Source: Glaciecola sp. (GTDB taxonomy: Bacteria; Pseudomonadota; Gammaproteobacteria; Enterobacterales; Alteromonadaceae). Taken from it: a stretch of 64,000 nucleotides of DNA. The DNA lies in NCBI GenBank assembly GCA_029246415.1, contig JAQWNF010000001.1, positions 39,840 to 103,839 of the forward strand, given 5' to 3'. The notes under the pieces were generated by a model. That model saw only the letters and a list, made by a program, of their open reading frames with translations. It was not told the origin of the DNA and did no database searches. Positions 11,889-23,079 of the stretch are shown piece by piece; within the stretch, counting starts at the first letter, position 1, and each line of letters opens with the position of its first letter. The translations under genes were made by a program, and so were the position numbers.

Positions 11889-13373
11889 GTGTTAAATACA
11901 TCTTTTGAACCCGTAGATTTTGTATTGTTTGGAACTGCTGGCGATTTAGCTCGTCGCAAATTATTACCTTCTTTATATGAACTTGAAAAAGCGGATCTCA
12001 TGCATGCCGATACCAAGGTGATTGGCGTCGCACGAACTGAATCCACTATTGCTGAGTATCAGCAAACAGTAAAGGACAACATTGAGAAATTTACTAAAGA
12101 GTCTGTGTGTGAAACGACATGGGCCCGCTTTTGTAGCAAACTCGATTATGTGAAAATTGATATGAAAAGCCCTGAAGATTATTCAGGTTTGTCAGAGCAT
12201 GTAAATGAAGACCGAATTATGGTGTGTTACTTTGCTACGCCACCTGCTATTTATGGGGATATCTGTAAAGGTCTTTCTGCGGCACAAATCATCGATGAGT
12301 CGGTTCGCGTTGTATTAGAAAAACCGATTGGTCATGATCTAGCGTCTTCGAAGTTAATCAATGAAGAAGTCGCTGAGTATTTCAACGAAAATCAAATTTA
12401 TCGCATTGACCATTATTTAGGTAAAGAAACGGTTCTCAACTTGATTGCGTTGCGTTTTGCTAACTCAATTTTTGCGACTAACTGGGATCACAACTGTATT
12501 GATCACGTGCAAATTAGCGTTGCTGAATCAGTCGGTATTGAAGGGCGTTGGGGTTACTTTGATGATGCAGGGCAAATGCGTGACATGGTACAAAATCATT
12601 TGTTACAAGTATTGAGTCTAGTTGCCATGGAGCCACCAACAACATTAGACGCCGATAGTATCCGTGATGAAAAACTAAAAGTATTAAAAGCACTGCGTCC
12701 AATTAACAAAACTAACTACCAACAGTCGACCGTTCGCGGACAGTATATTGGTGGGTTTGTAAATGGGGTTGAAGTACCTGGATACTTAGATGAGCCAGAT
12801 GCGAATGAGCGCTCTCAGACTGAAACATTTGTTGCGATTAAAGCACATATCGATAACTGGCGTTGGGCTGGTGTGCCGTTTTATCTAAGAACTGGTAAGC
12901 GCATGCCTGCTAAGACATCTGAAGTTGTCATCTATTTCAAGCGTCAGCCGCATAATTTATTCGGCGATAGTTTTGCTAGCTTACCACCTAACAAATTGGT
13001 TATTAGACTTCAGCCAGATGAAGGTGTTGAAGTCACAGTAATGAATAAAGTACCAGGTTTAACCACTAGCGGTTCGATGGATCTACAAAAATCAAATCTA
13101 AACCTGAGTTTTTCTGAAGCTTTCCAAGGTGAACGTATTCCTGATGCTTACGAAAAATTACTACTCGAAGTCATGTTGGGCAATCAAGCGCTATTTGTTC
13201 GCCGCGATGAAATTGAGCAAGCCTGGTCTTGGGTTGATTCAATTATTGCAGCCTGGAACAGTAGTAATGAGCCTCCAGAGTCATACCAAGCAGGTACCTG
13301 GGGCCCGGTAGAATCTATAGGCTTATTAGCTAAAGAAGGGCGTGCTTGGTATCAGTCCAAAGCCGTTAAATAA
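11889..13373 (+). CDS. zwf: Glucose-6-phosphate 1-dehydrogenase
   Basis: Oxidises glucose 6-phosphate to 6-phosphogluconolactone, feeding the Entner-Doudoroff and pentose phosphate routes. The 494-aa protein shows the NADP-binding FGTAGDLARRKLLPSLY, the active-site RIDHYLGKE and EKPIGHDL, and FYLRTGKRM near the C-terminal half. The start is GTG at 11889 (AAAAGGT upstream). First gene of a tight operon: pgl follows after 9 bp. A HexR-like box lies in its promoter region. Confidence 0.97.
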   Translation: MLNTSFEPVDFVLFGTAGDLARRKLLPSLYELEKADLMHADTKVIGVARTESTIAEYQQTVKDNIEKFTKESVCETTWARFCSKLDYVKIDMKSPEDYSGLSEHVNEDRIMVCYFATPPAIYGDICKGLSAAQIIDESVRVVLEKPIGHDLASSKLINEEVAEYFNENQIYRIDHYLGKETVLNLIALRFANSIFATNWDHNCIDHVQISVAESVGIEGRWGYFDDAGQMRDMVQNHLLQVLSLVAMEPPTTLDADSIRDEKLKVLKALRPINKTNYQQSTVRGQYIGGFVNGVEVPGYLDEPDANERSQTETFVAIKAHIDNWRWAGVPFYLRTGKRMPAKTSEVVIYFKRQPHNLFGDSFASLPPNKLVIRLQPDEGVEVTVMNKVPGLTTSGSMDLQKSNLNLSFSEAFQGERIPDAYEKLLLEVMLGNQALFVRRDEIEQAWSWVDSIIAAWNSSNEPPESYQAGTWGPVESIGLLAKEGRAWYQSKAVK

Positions 13374-13382
13374 GGAATAACA

Positions 13383-14072
13383 ATGTCATTACAAACACAT
13401 GAATTTGCCTCTAAAGAAGCATTGAATGAAACTTTTGCGACTAAAATAATCGCAATTTTACAAATCGCGATTGCTGAAAAAGGTCAAGCAAGTTTAATCG
13501 TCAGTGGTGGTAATACCCCAAAACCATTATTTGCTGCATTATCTCAAGCTGATTTAGATTGGTCTAAAGTCGTGATCAGTTTAGCGGATGATCGTTGGGT
13601 TGATATCAATGATGATGCGAGTAATGACAAACTAGTGCGTGAACATTTATTAGTAGGTAAAGCTGCAGCAGCTAAATTTATTAGTTTAAAGCATGATTTT
13701 GCCGATGCCAACGATGCCGTAGTGGCTTGTGAAGCTGCGCTAGATGATGTGCAAATGCCATTTGATGTATTAATTTTAGGTATGGGCGAAGACGGTCATA
13801 CGGCATCGTTGTTTCCTTGTTCACAAGAATTACCTGCGGGGTTAGATTTGGATTCAGGTAAAAAATACATTGCTGTGCAACCAACCACTGCGCCGCACCA
13901 ACGTATGTCATTAACTCTGCCTGCGTTACTAGCATCAAATCATATATTTTTGCATTTGACGGGAGATGCAAAGCAGGCTGTTGTGGCTCAAGCGCTTGCC
14001 AGTACCGAAACCCAAATGCCAATCAAAGCGGTGCTTGATCGCGCCAATGTTCAACTCATGTGGGCACCATAG
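13383..14072 (+). CDS. pgl: 6-phosphogluconolactonase
   Basis: Hydrolyses 6-phosphogluconolactone to 6-phosphogluconate, the step after Zwf. The 229-aa protein is a DevB/SOL-type lactonase: [38 protein letters not shown] and the C-terminal LPALL region are in the usual order. AAGGAATAACA precedes the ATG. It lies between zwf (9 bp) and edd (11 bp) in the same operon. Confidence 0.96.
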   Translation: MSLQTHEFASKEALNETFATKIIAILQIAIAEKGQASLIVSGGNTPKPLFAALSQADLDWSKVVISLADDRWVDINDDASNDKLVREHLLVGKAAAAKFISLKHDFADANDAVVACEAALDDVQMPFDVLILGMGEDGHTASLFPCSQELPAGLDLDSGKKYIAVQPTTAPHQRMSLTLPALLASNHIFLHLTGDAKQAVVAQALASTETQMPIKAVLDRANVQLMWAP

Positions 14073-14083
14073 GATTTATTACC

Positions 14084-15919
14084 ATGAACAGTTTAATTAA
14101 CGAAGTCACCCAACGCATCATTGAGCGCAGTGTCAAAACTCGTGCCGATTACTTAGCCAAAATTGAAGCAGCGCGCATCCAAGGCCCACACAGAGGCTCG
14201 TTGTCTTGTGGTAACTTAGCACATGGTTTTGCTGCTTGTGGTAAAGCAGACAAGCAAGATTTAACCAGCATGGTTAAAGCGAATGTTGCGATTGTTTCTT
14301 CATACAACGACATGTTATCTGCGCATCAACCTTATGAAGCCTATCCTGCGATTTTAAAAGAAGCCATTAGCGGTGTTGGTTCGGTTGCTCAGTTTGCAGG
14401 TGGTGTTCCTGCGATGTGTGATGGTGTTACTCAAGGTAACGCAGGGATGGATTTGAGTCTAATGAGCCGTGATGTGATTGCAATGTCAACTGCAGTTGGT
14501 TTATCTCACAACATGTTTGACTCAGCACTTATGCTTGGTATTTGTGACAAAATCGTCCCAGGGTTATTACTCGGTGGGTTGAGCTTTGGACATTTACCAA
14601 CAGTGTTTGTTCCAGCGGGTCCTATGCCGTCAGGTTTACCTAATAAAGAAAAAGCACGAGTACGTCAAGCATATGCAGAAGGCAAAGCGGGGCGTGATGA
14701 GTTACTTAAAGCAGAGTCTGAGTCGTATCATTCTGCCGGCACTTGTACTTTTTATGGTACGGCTAACTCCAATCAATTAGTTGTAGAGATGATGGGCCTG
14801 CATTTACCCGGTGCTAGTTTTGTTAATCCAGGCACACCGTTGCGTGATGCATTAACTAAAGCTGCTGCTGTACAAGCTACGCGTATTACCGACTTAGGTG
14901 ATAGCTATGCGCCTATCGGTCATATTGTTGATGCCAAAGCCGTAGTTAACGGTATTGTTGCATTATTGGCCACAGGTGGTTCAACTAACCACACAATGCA
15001 TTTAGTTGCGGTTGCGCGTGCTGCTGGATTTATTGTGAATTGGGATGATTTCTCTGATTTATCTAAAGCGACGCCACTATTAACGCGTATTTATCCAAAT
15101 GGCTCTGCGGATATTAACCACTTTACTGCTGCTGGTGGTATGGCATTGTTGTTCAAAGAATTATTAGACAATAAATTACTGCATAATGATGTGAAAACGA
15201 TTTGTGGTGAAGGCCTTGACCAATACACCAAAGAGCCGGTATTGCGTGATGGCGAATTAACTTGGGTCGACGGACCTAAAGAGTCTCTCGACAAAACTGT
15301 GGTTGCTACCGTAGCTGAACCATTTAAACCAGACGGTGGTTTATCAGTATTAGAAGGTAACTTAGGTCGTGCGGTAATGAAAACTTCTGCATTACGTAAC
15401 CCACATTGTACCTTTACTGCTCCTGCTGTGGTATTTGAAGACCAATTTGATTTGGATGATGCGTTTAAAGCGGGCGATCTAAATAAAGATTGTATCGTTG
15501 TTGTGCGTTTCCAAGGCCCTTCTGCTATCGGCATGCCAGAATTACACCGTTTAACACCGCCTTTAGGTGTACTCCAAGACAAGGGGTTTAAAGTGGCACT
15601 AGTTACTGATGGCCGTATGTCTGGTGCATCAGGTAAAGTGCCTGCGGCAATCCACTTAACACCTGAAGCTTACAAAGGTGGTTTATTGGCGAAAGTACAA
15701 AATGATGATTTGATTCAAATTGATACAGTGACAGGCGCATTAACATTGTTAGTTGATGAAGCGGAACTGGCACAACGCGAAAACAAACCTGCAGATTTAA
15801 CCAAACATGCACAGGGTATGGGTCGAGAAATGTTTGCTTCAATGCGTTTGGCATTAACTGGAGCGGAAGAAGGCGCATGTGCATTATTTACAAAACAAGG
15901 AAGCTTACATGACGCATAA
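14084..15919 (+). CDS. edd: Phosphogluconate dehydratase
   Basis: Dehydrates 6-phosphogluconate to KDPG, the first committed Entner-Doudoroff step. A 611-aa IlvD/Edd-family Fe-S dehydratase: [39 protein letters not shown] and [18 protein letters not shown] are visible, with the conserved cysteines for the cluster. I start it at ATG 14084 (MNSLINEV). The longer frame to 14060 would overlap pgl. Its 3' end overlaps glk by 11 bases, which indicates coupling. Confidence 0.97.
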   Translation: MNSLINEVTQRIIERSVKTRADYLAKIEAARIQGPHRGSLSCGNLAHGFAACGKADKQDLTSMVKANVAIVSSYNDMLSAHQPYEAYPAILKEAISGVGSVAQFAGGVPAMCDGVTQGNAGMDLSLMSRDVIAMSTAVGLSHNMFDSALMLGICDKIVPGLLLGGLSFGHLPTVFVPAGPMPSGLPNKEKARVRQAYAEGKAGRDELLKAESESYHSAGTCTFYGTANSNQLVVEMMGLHLPGASFVNPGTPLRDALTKAAAVQATRITDLGDSYAPIGHIVDAKAVVNGIVALLATGGSTNHTMHLVAVARAAGFIVNWDDFSDLSKATPLLTRIYPNGSADINHFTAAGGMALLFKELLDNKLLHNDVKTICGEGLDQYTKEPVLRDGELTWVDGPKESLDKTVVATVAEPFKPDGGLSVLEGNLGRAVMKTSALRNPHCTFTAPAVVFEDQFDLDDAFKAGDLNKDCIVVVRFQGPSAIGMPELHRLTPPLGVLQDKGFKVALVTDGRMSGASGKVPAAIHLTPEAYKGGLLAKVQNDDLIQIDTVTGALTLLVDEAELAQRENKPADLTKHAQGMGREMFASMRLALTGAEEGACALFTKQGSLHDA

Positions 15920-16868
15920 ACTCATTGCTGATATTGGCGGCACCAACGTACGTTTTGCACAAGTGTCAGATACAGGTATCAGTCATATTGAAAAATATCT
16001 TGTAGCGGATTATCCGACTATCCAAGATGCGATTGAGCAGTATTTTGCTAATAATGCAGAGTTTACGTTTAGTGCGGTATGTTTGGCTATTGCTGCGCCT
16101 GCGAATGATGATTTTGTTGATTTTTCAAATAACCATTGGTCATTTTCACGTGCAGATCTTCAAGCCGCACTGGGTCTAGCACACTTATATATCATCAATG
16201 ACTTTACTGCAGTTGCACATTCTTTGCCGGTGTTAGCCGATGAACAAATTGTTCAAATTGGTTCTGGTAGTGTTAACCCTAAAGGCAATATCGCTGTTTT
16301 TGGACCGGGTACAGGTTTGGGTGTTGAGCATTTAACTTTAACCCAAGAAGGCTGGAAAACACTAGACGGCGAGGGCGGTCACGTTGATTTTGCACCTGTC
16401 GATCTTACGCAAATGATTGTTTGGCAGTATATATATAAAAAATTGGGCCGTGTTACCGCTGAAGAAGTCATGTCCGGTCGCGGTATCGTCAATATTTATG
16501 AAGCCTTGTGTGCCCATAATAATCGAGATGCTGAGTTTGATGATGCGGCAGATATTACCGATAAGGCATTAGCTGAATCATGCGCTATTTGTGTTGAAAC
16601 CTTACATACTTTTTGTAATGCGATGGGCACATTCGCAGGTAATTTAGCCATTAATCTAGCCACCACAGGTGGTGTATTTATTGGTGGTGGTATCGCTGCA
16701 AGATTCATTGATTTCTTAAATTCCAGTAAGTTCAGAGCACGATTTGAAGCAAAACCGCCGATCCCTGGCTATGTAAAAAATATTCCAACATTTATTATTA
16801 ACGAGCCCGATCACGGGCTAATTGGTGCGGCAGCGTATCTTAACCAACAACTAAGGAGTGCGTCATAA
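15909..16868 (+). CDS. glk: Glucokinase
   Basis: Phosphorylates glucose with ATP, supplying substrate for Zwf. A 319-aa Glk-family (ROK-unrelated bacterial glucokinase) protein with [15 protein letters not shown], the substrate residues in [23 protein letters not shown] and [12 protein letters not shown]. The ATG at 15909 overlaps the end of edd and has AAGGAAGC upstream; the open frame extends to 15879 but lies within edd. Its TAA shares one base with the eda ATG (TAATG). Confidence 0.96.
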   Translation: MTHKLIADIGGTNVRFAQVSDTGISHIEKYLVADYPTIQDAIEQYFANNAEFTFSAVCLAIAAPANDDFVDFSNNHWSFSRADLQAALGLAHLYIINDFTAVAHSLPVLADEQIVQIGSGSVNPKGNIAVFGPGTGLGVEHLTLTQEGWKTLDGEGGHVDFAPVDLTQMIVWQYIYKKLGRVTAEEVMSGRGIVNIYEALCAHNNRDAEFDDAADITDKALAESCAICVETLHTFCNAMGTFAGNLAINLATTGGVFIGGGIAARFIDFLNSSKFRARFEAKPPIPGYVKNIPTFIINEPDHGLIGAAAYLNQQLRSAS

Positions 16869-17518
16869 TGAGTAATAATTGGCAGCATACAGTCGAAGAC
16901 GTTTTCGCCACAAGTCCTATCGTGCCTGTATTAGTTATTCACGATTTAGCCCATGCGGTCCCATTAGCTAAAGCATTGATTGCTGGTGGTATTAGCGTAT
17001 TAGAAGTCACTCTACGTACTCCTGTAGCACTAGATGTCATCAAATTAATAGCCACGGAGTTACCTGAAGCCATGATCGGTGCTGGAACTGTAACTAATGC
17101 TGAGCAATTACAAGCAGTGACAGACGCAGGTGCGAAGTTTGCAATCAGTCCAGGTATGACGGCAGAGCTATTAAAAGCAGGTCAAGCTGGCACAATTCCA
17201 TTGATCCCAGGTATTTCATCAACATCTGATTTGATGAAAGGTAAAGATGCTGGCTATACTCACCTTAAGTTCTTCCCAGCAGAAGCAGTGGGTGGGGTAA
17301 AAGCCATTAAATCGATCAGTGGTCCTTTCCCAGATATGGTGTTTTGTCCAACTGGCGGGATCAGCCCGAGTAATTACCTGACCTATCTTGCACTACCAAA
17401 CATTCCTTGTGTAGGCGGTTCTTGGGTTGCACCTGATGATATGGTGCAAAATGGCGATTGGGAAGGCATTACGCGTTTAGCAAAAGAAGCTGTAGCTGGT
17501 GCGACATCTAGCGCATAA
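16868..17518 (+). CDS. eda: KHG/KDPG aldolase
   Basis: Cleaves KDPG to pyruvate and glyceraldehyde 3-phosphate, the last Entner-Doudoroff step. The 216-aa protein has the catalytic Glu46 in LEVTLRTP, the Schiff-base Lys134 in [13 protein letters not shown], and the phosphate-binding PTGGIS loop. The start overlaps the glk stop by one base. It ends the operon before a strong terminator at 17590. Confidence 0.97.
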   Translation: MSNNWQHTVEDVFATSPIVPVLVIHDLAHAVPLAKALIAGGISVLEVTLRTPVALDVIKLIATELPEAMIGAGTVTNAEQLQAVTDAGAKFAISPGMTAELLKAGQAGTIPLIPGISSTSDLMKGKDAGYTHLKFFPAEAVGGVKAIKSISGPFPDMVFCPTGGISPSNYLTYLALPNIPCVGGSWVAPDDMVQNGDWEGITRLAKEAVAGATSSA

Positions 17519-17589
17519 TGTGTCAGCGTAGCGCTAGTATGTAGTTATTCAATAACTATAGTATGCATTTCTAGTAACAACGTCATGAA

Positions 17590-17624
17590 ACAAAAGGCTT
17601 AATTGATTAAGCCTTTTGTTTTTC
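17590..17624 (+). terminator. Intrinsic terminator of the zwf-eda operon
   Basis: A perfect 13-bp stem (ACAAAAGGCTTAA with its complement) and a TTGA loop, followed by a T-rich run, 71 bp after eda. Confidence 0.92.
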
Positions 17625-17626
17625 TT

Positions 17627-17648
17627 TATCTTAACACGTGTTAAGATA
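17627..17648. promoter_or_regulatory. 22-bp perfect palindrome, probable LacI-family operator
   Basis: A perfect palindrome centred between 17637 and 17638 with core TTAACACGTGTTAA. The central CG and even symmetry are typical of LacI-family operators. It covers the putative -35 of the LacI-family gene that starts 30 bp further on, so autoregulation is likely. Confidence 0.75.
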
Positions 17649-17670
17649 CATTTTTTTAACATATTATAAT
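17641..17670 (+). promoter_or_regulatory. Putative sigma-70 promoter of the LacI-family gene
   Basis: TTAAGA (17641-17646) and a consensus TATAAT (17665-17670) are 18 bp apart. Transcription would begin about at the GTG start codon (17678), implying a leaderless mRNA. Confidence 0.55.
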
Positions 17671-17677
17671 TACAGCT

Positions 17678-18703
17678 GTGAAAAATAAATCTCATACTCT
17701 TCGTTCGATTGCTGATACCTTACATGTCAGTATCGCGACCATTTCTAATGCGTTTAATCGTCCTGATCAATTATCCAAAGCAAAGCGTGAAGAGATATTA
17801 GCAGCATGTCAGCAACTCGGATATTTTGGTCCGAATAAAGCGGCTCAATCATTGCGACGTGGCCACTCTGGTATCATTGCCTTAGTTTTGGCTGATAGTA
17901 TTGATTACATGGTTAGTGATCCTGTGGCGTCATCGTTTATTCGAGGCGTATCTGAAGTACTCAAATCTCACAAATCTCATTTATTACTGTTTTCAGGTAG
18001 TTCAGATTCTATTAATTCAGTTATTGATTTTGTCGATGGGTTTATTTGTTATGGTATGCCACGTAACCCTTTGCTTTTAAAAGAGTTAGCGGTTTGCCAG
18101 AAGAAAGTTATCACGGTAGATTTTGCATTACCTGAGCGAGCATCGATTGGCGTTGATAACCAACAAGCTGCCTTTGAAATCGCCCAGCGCGCCATTGCTC
18201 CAGATGATCGCGTAGCGATTGTTGGCTTGCGTATTACGCATGGCGACGATACGACTAAGGTAATGGATTCGCCGTTAGTGGAAGTGGAAACATCGGTTGC
18301 GCATCAGCGTTATCAAGGCTACCTGCGGGCTATCAAAGAGGCTGGTGTGGTTCTCGACGAGTCGTTGGTCTGGAACGTGCCGGAAAGTAGTCAAGCCTAT
18401 GCCAAAATAGCAGCGTTAGAAATACTCCAAGAGCCTCAATTACCGACGACAATACTATGTATGTCAGATTTAATCGGTTTATCCGTGTTACGCGAATTAT
18501 TAAGTGCCGGTATCAAAGTACCAGAGCAAGTCAAAATTGTCGGTTTTGATGGAATTGAAGAGACTAAACGTCATCATCCAATTTTAACAACGGTTTATCA
18601 AAACAGTACTGAAAAAGGGCGCATCGCAACGCGTATGTTTTTTTCTGATAAACCGCAAAGTAAAGTCTTAGATTATCAAATCTTTAGCGGTGAATCTTGT
18701 TAA
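17678..18703 (+). CDS. LacI-family transcriptional regulator
   Basis: A 341-aa LacI/GalR-type regulator: N-terminal helix-turn-helix and hinge (SIADTLHVSIATISNAFNRP, then LGYFGPNKAAQSLRRG) and a periplasmic-binding-protein-like sensor domain ending with KIVGFDGIEETKRHHP. The GTG at 17678 is the only plausible start, because an in-frame stop lies at 17657-17659 and no ATG or other GTG intervenes. No Shine-Dalgarno is visible. It sits after eda, before the mutarotase and near malQ-glgB-glgX, so a sugar or glucan effector is plausible, but the ligand is unknown. The GPNKAAQSLRRG hinge variant differs from the usual PNxxAR. Confidence 0.88.
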   Translation: MKNKSHTLRSIADTLHVSIATISNAFNRPDQLSKAKREEILAACQQLGYFGPNKAAQSLRRGHSGIIALVLADSIDYMVSDPVASSFIRGVSEVLKSHKSHLLLFSGSSDSINSVIDFVDGFICYGMPRNPLLLKELAVCQKKVITVDFALPERASIGVDNQQAAFEIAQRAIAPDDRVAIVGLRITHGDDTTKVMDSPLVEVETSVAHQRYQGYLRAIKEAGVVLDESLVWNVPESSQAYAKIAALEILQEPQLPTTILCMSDLIGLSVLRELLSAGIKVPEQVKIVGFDGIEETKRHHPILTTVYQNSTEKGRIATRMFFSDKPQSKVLDYQIFSGESC

Positions 18704-18734
18704 TCAAGGTAATACTTAACAAGGTAATACCGAG

Positions 18735-19562
18735 CTAAGTGATAGTTTGTTCTAACACATGAGATTGTCCTGCAGCTAAACTAAACCCTTGTGTTAATGC
18801 GGTTTCAATACATAGCATAGATAAATACTCTGTATCTGCCATATCGCCTAATGCGCCACATTTTTCTGCCCAAGGATTCCACACCACCAACGAATCGTGC
18901 CCTGAATGCAATACCTTCACAATAGTATGTGAATCCTTGCTAATACTCGTTTGTGGCACTTGAGTTGGATGAATACGATCTACTTCTGCATTAAACAGGT
19001 AAGGGGTTGGAGTTTGTTTTTCCACTCCATTATGTGCGTTGTCATTAAAGCGACCACTAAGCCCATTCAATTGAATAGTAGTGACATCAGCTACTACAAA
19101 ATAACTATGTAACGCGCATGATAGAGGAATTGACGTCGTGTTGTCGTTGTATGAATGTAATGCTATAGACAAACAGTCATTCGTTAACGTAACAACTAAT
19201 TGTGCGCTTAACCCTTTAGGCCATAATGGCGATGAAATATCTGTAGGACTTAACGTTATACTAGTGAGCTGTTCAGTTTTGACTTGTGCATCGATTTGCC
19301 ACAGTTGATTGCGCACCAGACCATGTGCTTGTTTATGTTCTGCTATGTTGGGATGCAACTGTCCAAACCAAGGCCAGCATATGGGGATACCACCTCGAAT
19401 AGGCCGAGACCCATCTAGTCGCGCAGCTTCACTAACAAAGAGCTTTTCTTGACCATGTTGTTGATAACTTAAGACATGCGCCCCAAATAAACTGATTATG
19501 CAGTGGCTGTTGCCGTGAGTCAAAGTCACTAAGGGAAGTGTAGAGCTGGAAAAATCGTTCAT
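18735..19562 (-). CDS. yeaD: D-hexose-6-phosphate mutarotase (YeaD-like)
   Basis: Aldose-1-epimerase superfamily protein of 275 aa in the YeaD branch, which interconverts anomers of glucose 6-phosphate. Motifs include ISLFGAHVLSYQQHG, RPIRGGIPICWPWFG, HGLVRNQLWQ and the conserved histidine in CALHSYFVV. ATG at 19562 (MNDFSSS) is chosen because CGGAG lies just upstream; the longer frame to 19613 would run into the gapA terminator. It follows gapA on the minus strand, as in many gammaproteobacteria. Confidence 0.92.
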   Translation of the reverse strand: MNDFSSSTLPLVTLTHGNSHCIISLFGAHVLSYQQHGQEKLFVSEAARLDGSRPIRGGIPICWPWFGQLHPNIAEHKQAHGLVRNQLWQIDAQVKTEQLTSITLSPTDISSPLWPKGLSAQLVVTLTNDCLSIALHSYNDNTTSIPLSCALHSYFVVADVTTIQLNGLSGRFNDNAHNGVEKQTPTPYLFNAEVDRIHPTQVPQTSISKDSHTIVKVLHSGHDSLVVWNPWAEKCGALGDMADTEYLSMLCIETALTQGFSLAAGQSHVLEQTIT

Positions 19563-19599
19563 CAAAAACTCCGTGTAAGGGGATGCGATCGGGAAAAGT

Positions 19600-19637
19600 A
19601 AAAAAACCACCAACAGTATAAACCTGATGGTGGCTTT
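19600..19637 (-). terminator. Intrinsic terminator of gapA
   Basis: On the minus strand GCCACCA pairs with TGGTGGT around a loop of about 15 nt and is followed by a run of seven T. It lies 40 bp after the gapA stop and upstream of the mutarotase. Confidence 0.85.
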
Positions 19638-19677
19638 TAGAAAATCAAAACGTCAATTGACGCAGAGAAATAATGTC

Positions 19678-20700
<1,023 letters not shown>

Positions 20701-20740
20701 TCATAATAATAGGCTTTTAGTCTGATATTTGCAATAATAA

Positions 20741-20755
20741 TGTAGTTTTATTACA
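20741..20755. promoter_or_regulatory. HexR-like operator between gapA and malQ
   Basis: TGTAGTTTTATTACA fits the GTAAT-N3-ATTAC dyad with one deviation, and read on the other strand is nearly identical to the zwf box. It could act on gapA and perhaps also on malQ. Confidence 0.72.
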
Positions 20756-20857
20756 AGGAATTTTGTGTATTTTCCTTTTGCAAACGTATTCAATTAGCCC
20801 TTGTGTCATAATCATGAATAATGTGTGATGCAATTTTTTTATAGAATGGATTAGTGA

Positions 20858-23041
20858 ATGACCCCTTCAATTATTGATACCTTGGTTCAACTACGTGGAA
20901 TAGAATGCGATTTTGTGGATGCGTACGGAAAACCAACCACAGTTCATCCCGGCACTAAAGAGAAGCTATTAGAGGTTATGGGTTATGATGTTAATAATCT
21001 CAGTCACTTAGAGCAGCAGTTAACGCAGGAAATTGACGACGTGTGGATGACACCGTTAAATCCTGTACAGGTGTTTCGTGATGGTGATGATTTAGCATTT
21101 GCTGTGCGCTTACCGATTGAACTGGTGACTGAACCTGTCAAGTTCATAGTGACGTTTGAGTCAGGTGAGAGCCATGCGTTTTCCACACAATTAGTTGACC
21201 ACGAATTAGTAAATGTAACGGATGTTGCTGGCGCTGAATTTCAAGAATATATTGTGCAATTATCCATCGATATACCACATGGCTATCATTCACTCACCTT
21301 AGTGATGGACGAGGATGATGTCATTGGCCAAAGTCGAATTATACAAGCTCCCAAAGCATGTTATACACCTGACTCTATTGCTCAGGGTAAGAAAATCTGG
21401 GGTTTAAGCATTCAATTATATTGTGTCCGCAGTGAAAACAACTGGGGTATGGGGGATTTCAGTGATTTAACCCAATTGATTCATAAAGCTGCTGACCAAG
21501 GCGCTGATTTTGTTGGTTTGAATCCAATCCATGCGTTATATCCGAATGAACCTGATGCCTGTTCACCGTATTCACCTTCGTCGCGTAAATGGCTCAATCA
21601 CTTATATATTGATGTGACGAGTGTACCAGGCTATGACACACCAAGCATTCAAGCATTGGTCAATGATCCTAAGTTTACACATAAACTCGCTCATACTCGT
21701 GCGATTGAATATATTGATTATGATGCAGTTGCCTCGTTGAAAATGCCTGTTTTACATGCACTGTATGCTGCAAACAAAAATAATGTTGAGTTACAAACCC
21801 AGCTTGATGCGTTTATTGCTGAGGGAGGTAAAAGTTTAGAAACGCTTACCCGTTATGACGCGTTACAAGCTCATTTACAAGCTCAACAACTAGAGTGTTG
21901 GGGCTGGCCGGTATTTCCAGAGCAGTTCCAAGATGCAGATGCGCCTGCCGTAGAAAAATTCGCAGCAGAGAATAGCGATGCAGTGCGTTTTTATGGTTTC
22001 TTGCAATTTCTTGCGGCGCAACAATTTGCTCAAGCAAGTCAAGCTGCTCGTGATCGCCAAATGATTATCGGTTTATATCGAGATTTAGCGGTAGGAGTGA
22101 GTGAGGGCAGTGCAGAAATTTGGGGAGCGAAGGATTTATATGTCACATCAGCGTCTGTTGGCGCGCCACCTGATATTTTAGGTCCGTTAGGACAAAATTG
22201 GGGTTTACCTCCAATGAACCCACAAAAATTATACGAGCAAGCCTATCAGCCGATTGTCGATCTATTTGCCTCTAATATGCGCGATTCAGGTGCATTGCGA
22301 ATTGATCATGCAATGGCACTGTTACGCTTATGGTGGGTTACTAAAGGTGATTCTGCCGATAAAGGTGGCTATGTATATTATCCGGTTGATGACTTATTAG
22401 GTATTTTAGCCTTGGAGTCACATCGTAATCAAACACTGATCATCGGTGAAGATTTAGGTACGGTTCCAGAAGAAATACGTGAAAAATTAGCAGACAATGG
22501 TGTTTATTCTTATCGCGTGTTCTTTTTTGAACAAGCAAAAGATGGAGGGTTTTATTCACCTAGTCATTATCCCGTGCAGTCGATGTCGACGTTAACTATT
22601 CATGATTTTCCTACTTTGATTGGGTATTGGCATTGTAATGATTTGGAGTTAGGTAAAGAACTCGGTCTCTATCCAACAGAAGAAATCTTGCAACCTTTAT
22701 ATGCTTCGCGTCATGATAATAAACAACAAATTTTAAATACGTTGCATGGACACGGTGCTATATCGCATAATGTTTCACATCATGTAGAGCATGTCGGTAT
22801 GACTCAAGAGTTAAACTATGGCATGCAAACCCATATGGCAACTGGTTCAAGTGCATTATTATCACTGCAATTAGAAGATTGGTTACAAATGGATAAACCC
22901 GTAAATATTCCTGGTACATTTAAAGAATACCCGAATTGGAAGCGTAAATTATCTCGTAACCTTGAAGATATATTCGGTAAACCAGAGATTATAGAGTTAG
23001 CACAAAAAATAGATGCTGCTCGACGCAATGCTTCGGCATAA
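20858..23041 (+). CDS. malQ: 4-alpha-glucanotransferase (amylomaltase)
   Basis: Disproportionates maltodextrins, releasing glucose. A 727-aa GH77 enzyme with an N-terminal extension of about 130 aa, as in enterobacterial MalQ. Catalytic blocks are visible: GALRIDHAMALLRLWW (nucleophile Asp), IGEDLGTVP (acid/base Glu) and TIHDFPTLIGYW (third acidic site). First of the glucan genes malQ-glgB-glgX, 38 bp before glgB. Free glucose released here could feed the Glk encoded nearby. Confidence 0.95.
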   Translation: MTPSIIDTLVQLRGIECDFVDAYGKPTTVHPGTKEKLLEVMGYDVNNLSHLEQQLTQEIDDVWMTPLNPVQVFRDGDDLAFAVRLPIELVTEPVKFIVTFESGESHAFSTQLVDHELVNVTDVAGAEFQEYIVQLSIDIPHGYHSLTLVMDEDDVIGQSRIIQAPKACYTPDSIAQGKKIWGLSIQLYCVRSENNWGMGDFSDLTQLIHKAADQGADFVGLNPIHALYPNEPDACSPYSPSSRKWLNHLYIDVTSVPGYDTPSIQALVNDPKFTHKLAHTRAIEYIDYDAVASLKMPVLHALYAANKNNVELQTQLDAFIAEGGKSLETLTRYDALQAHLQAQQLECWGWPVFPEQFQDADAPAVEKFAAENSDAVRFYGFLQFLAAQQFAQASQAARDRQMIIGLYRDLAVGVSEGSAEIWGAKDLYVTSASVGAPPDILGPLGQNWGLPPMNPQKLYEQAYQPIVDLFASNMRDSGALRIDHAMALLRLWWVTKGDSADKGGYVYYPVDDLLGILALESHRNQTLIIGEDLGTVPEEIREKLADNGVYSYRVFFFEQAKDGGFYSPSHYPVQSMSTLTIHDFPTLIGYWHCNDLELGKELGLYPTEEILQPLYASRHDNKQQILNTLHGHGAISHNVSHHVEHVGMTQELNYGMQTHMATGSSALLSLQLEDWLQMDKPVNIPGTFKEYPNWKRKLSRNLEDIFGKPEIIELAQKIDAARRNASA

Positions 23042-23079
23042 AAATTGACACACAACAGAAACAAGGATTTTAGTTTTTC

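Noticed and set aside
15091..15582. 163-codon minus-strand open frame within edd
   Set aside because: It lies wholly inside the well-conserved edd gene, has no recognisable protein family, and is a shadow frame.
20778..20793. LacI-type operator upstream of malQ
   Set aside because: A 12/16 imperfect dyad (TTGCAAACGTATTCAA) that differs from the perfect palindrome at 17627, so I do not list it as a feature.
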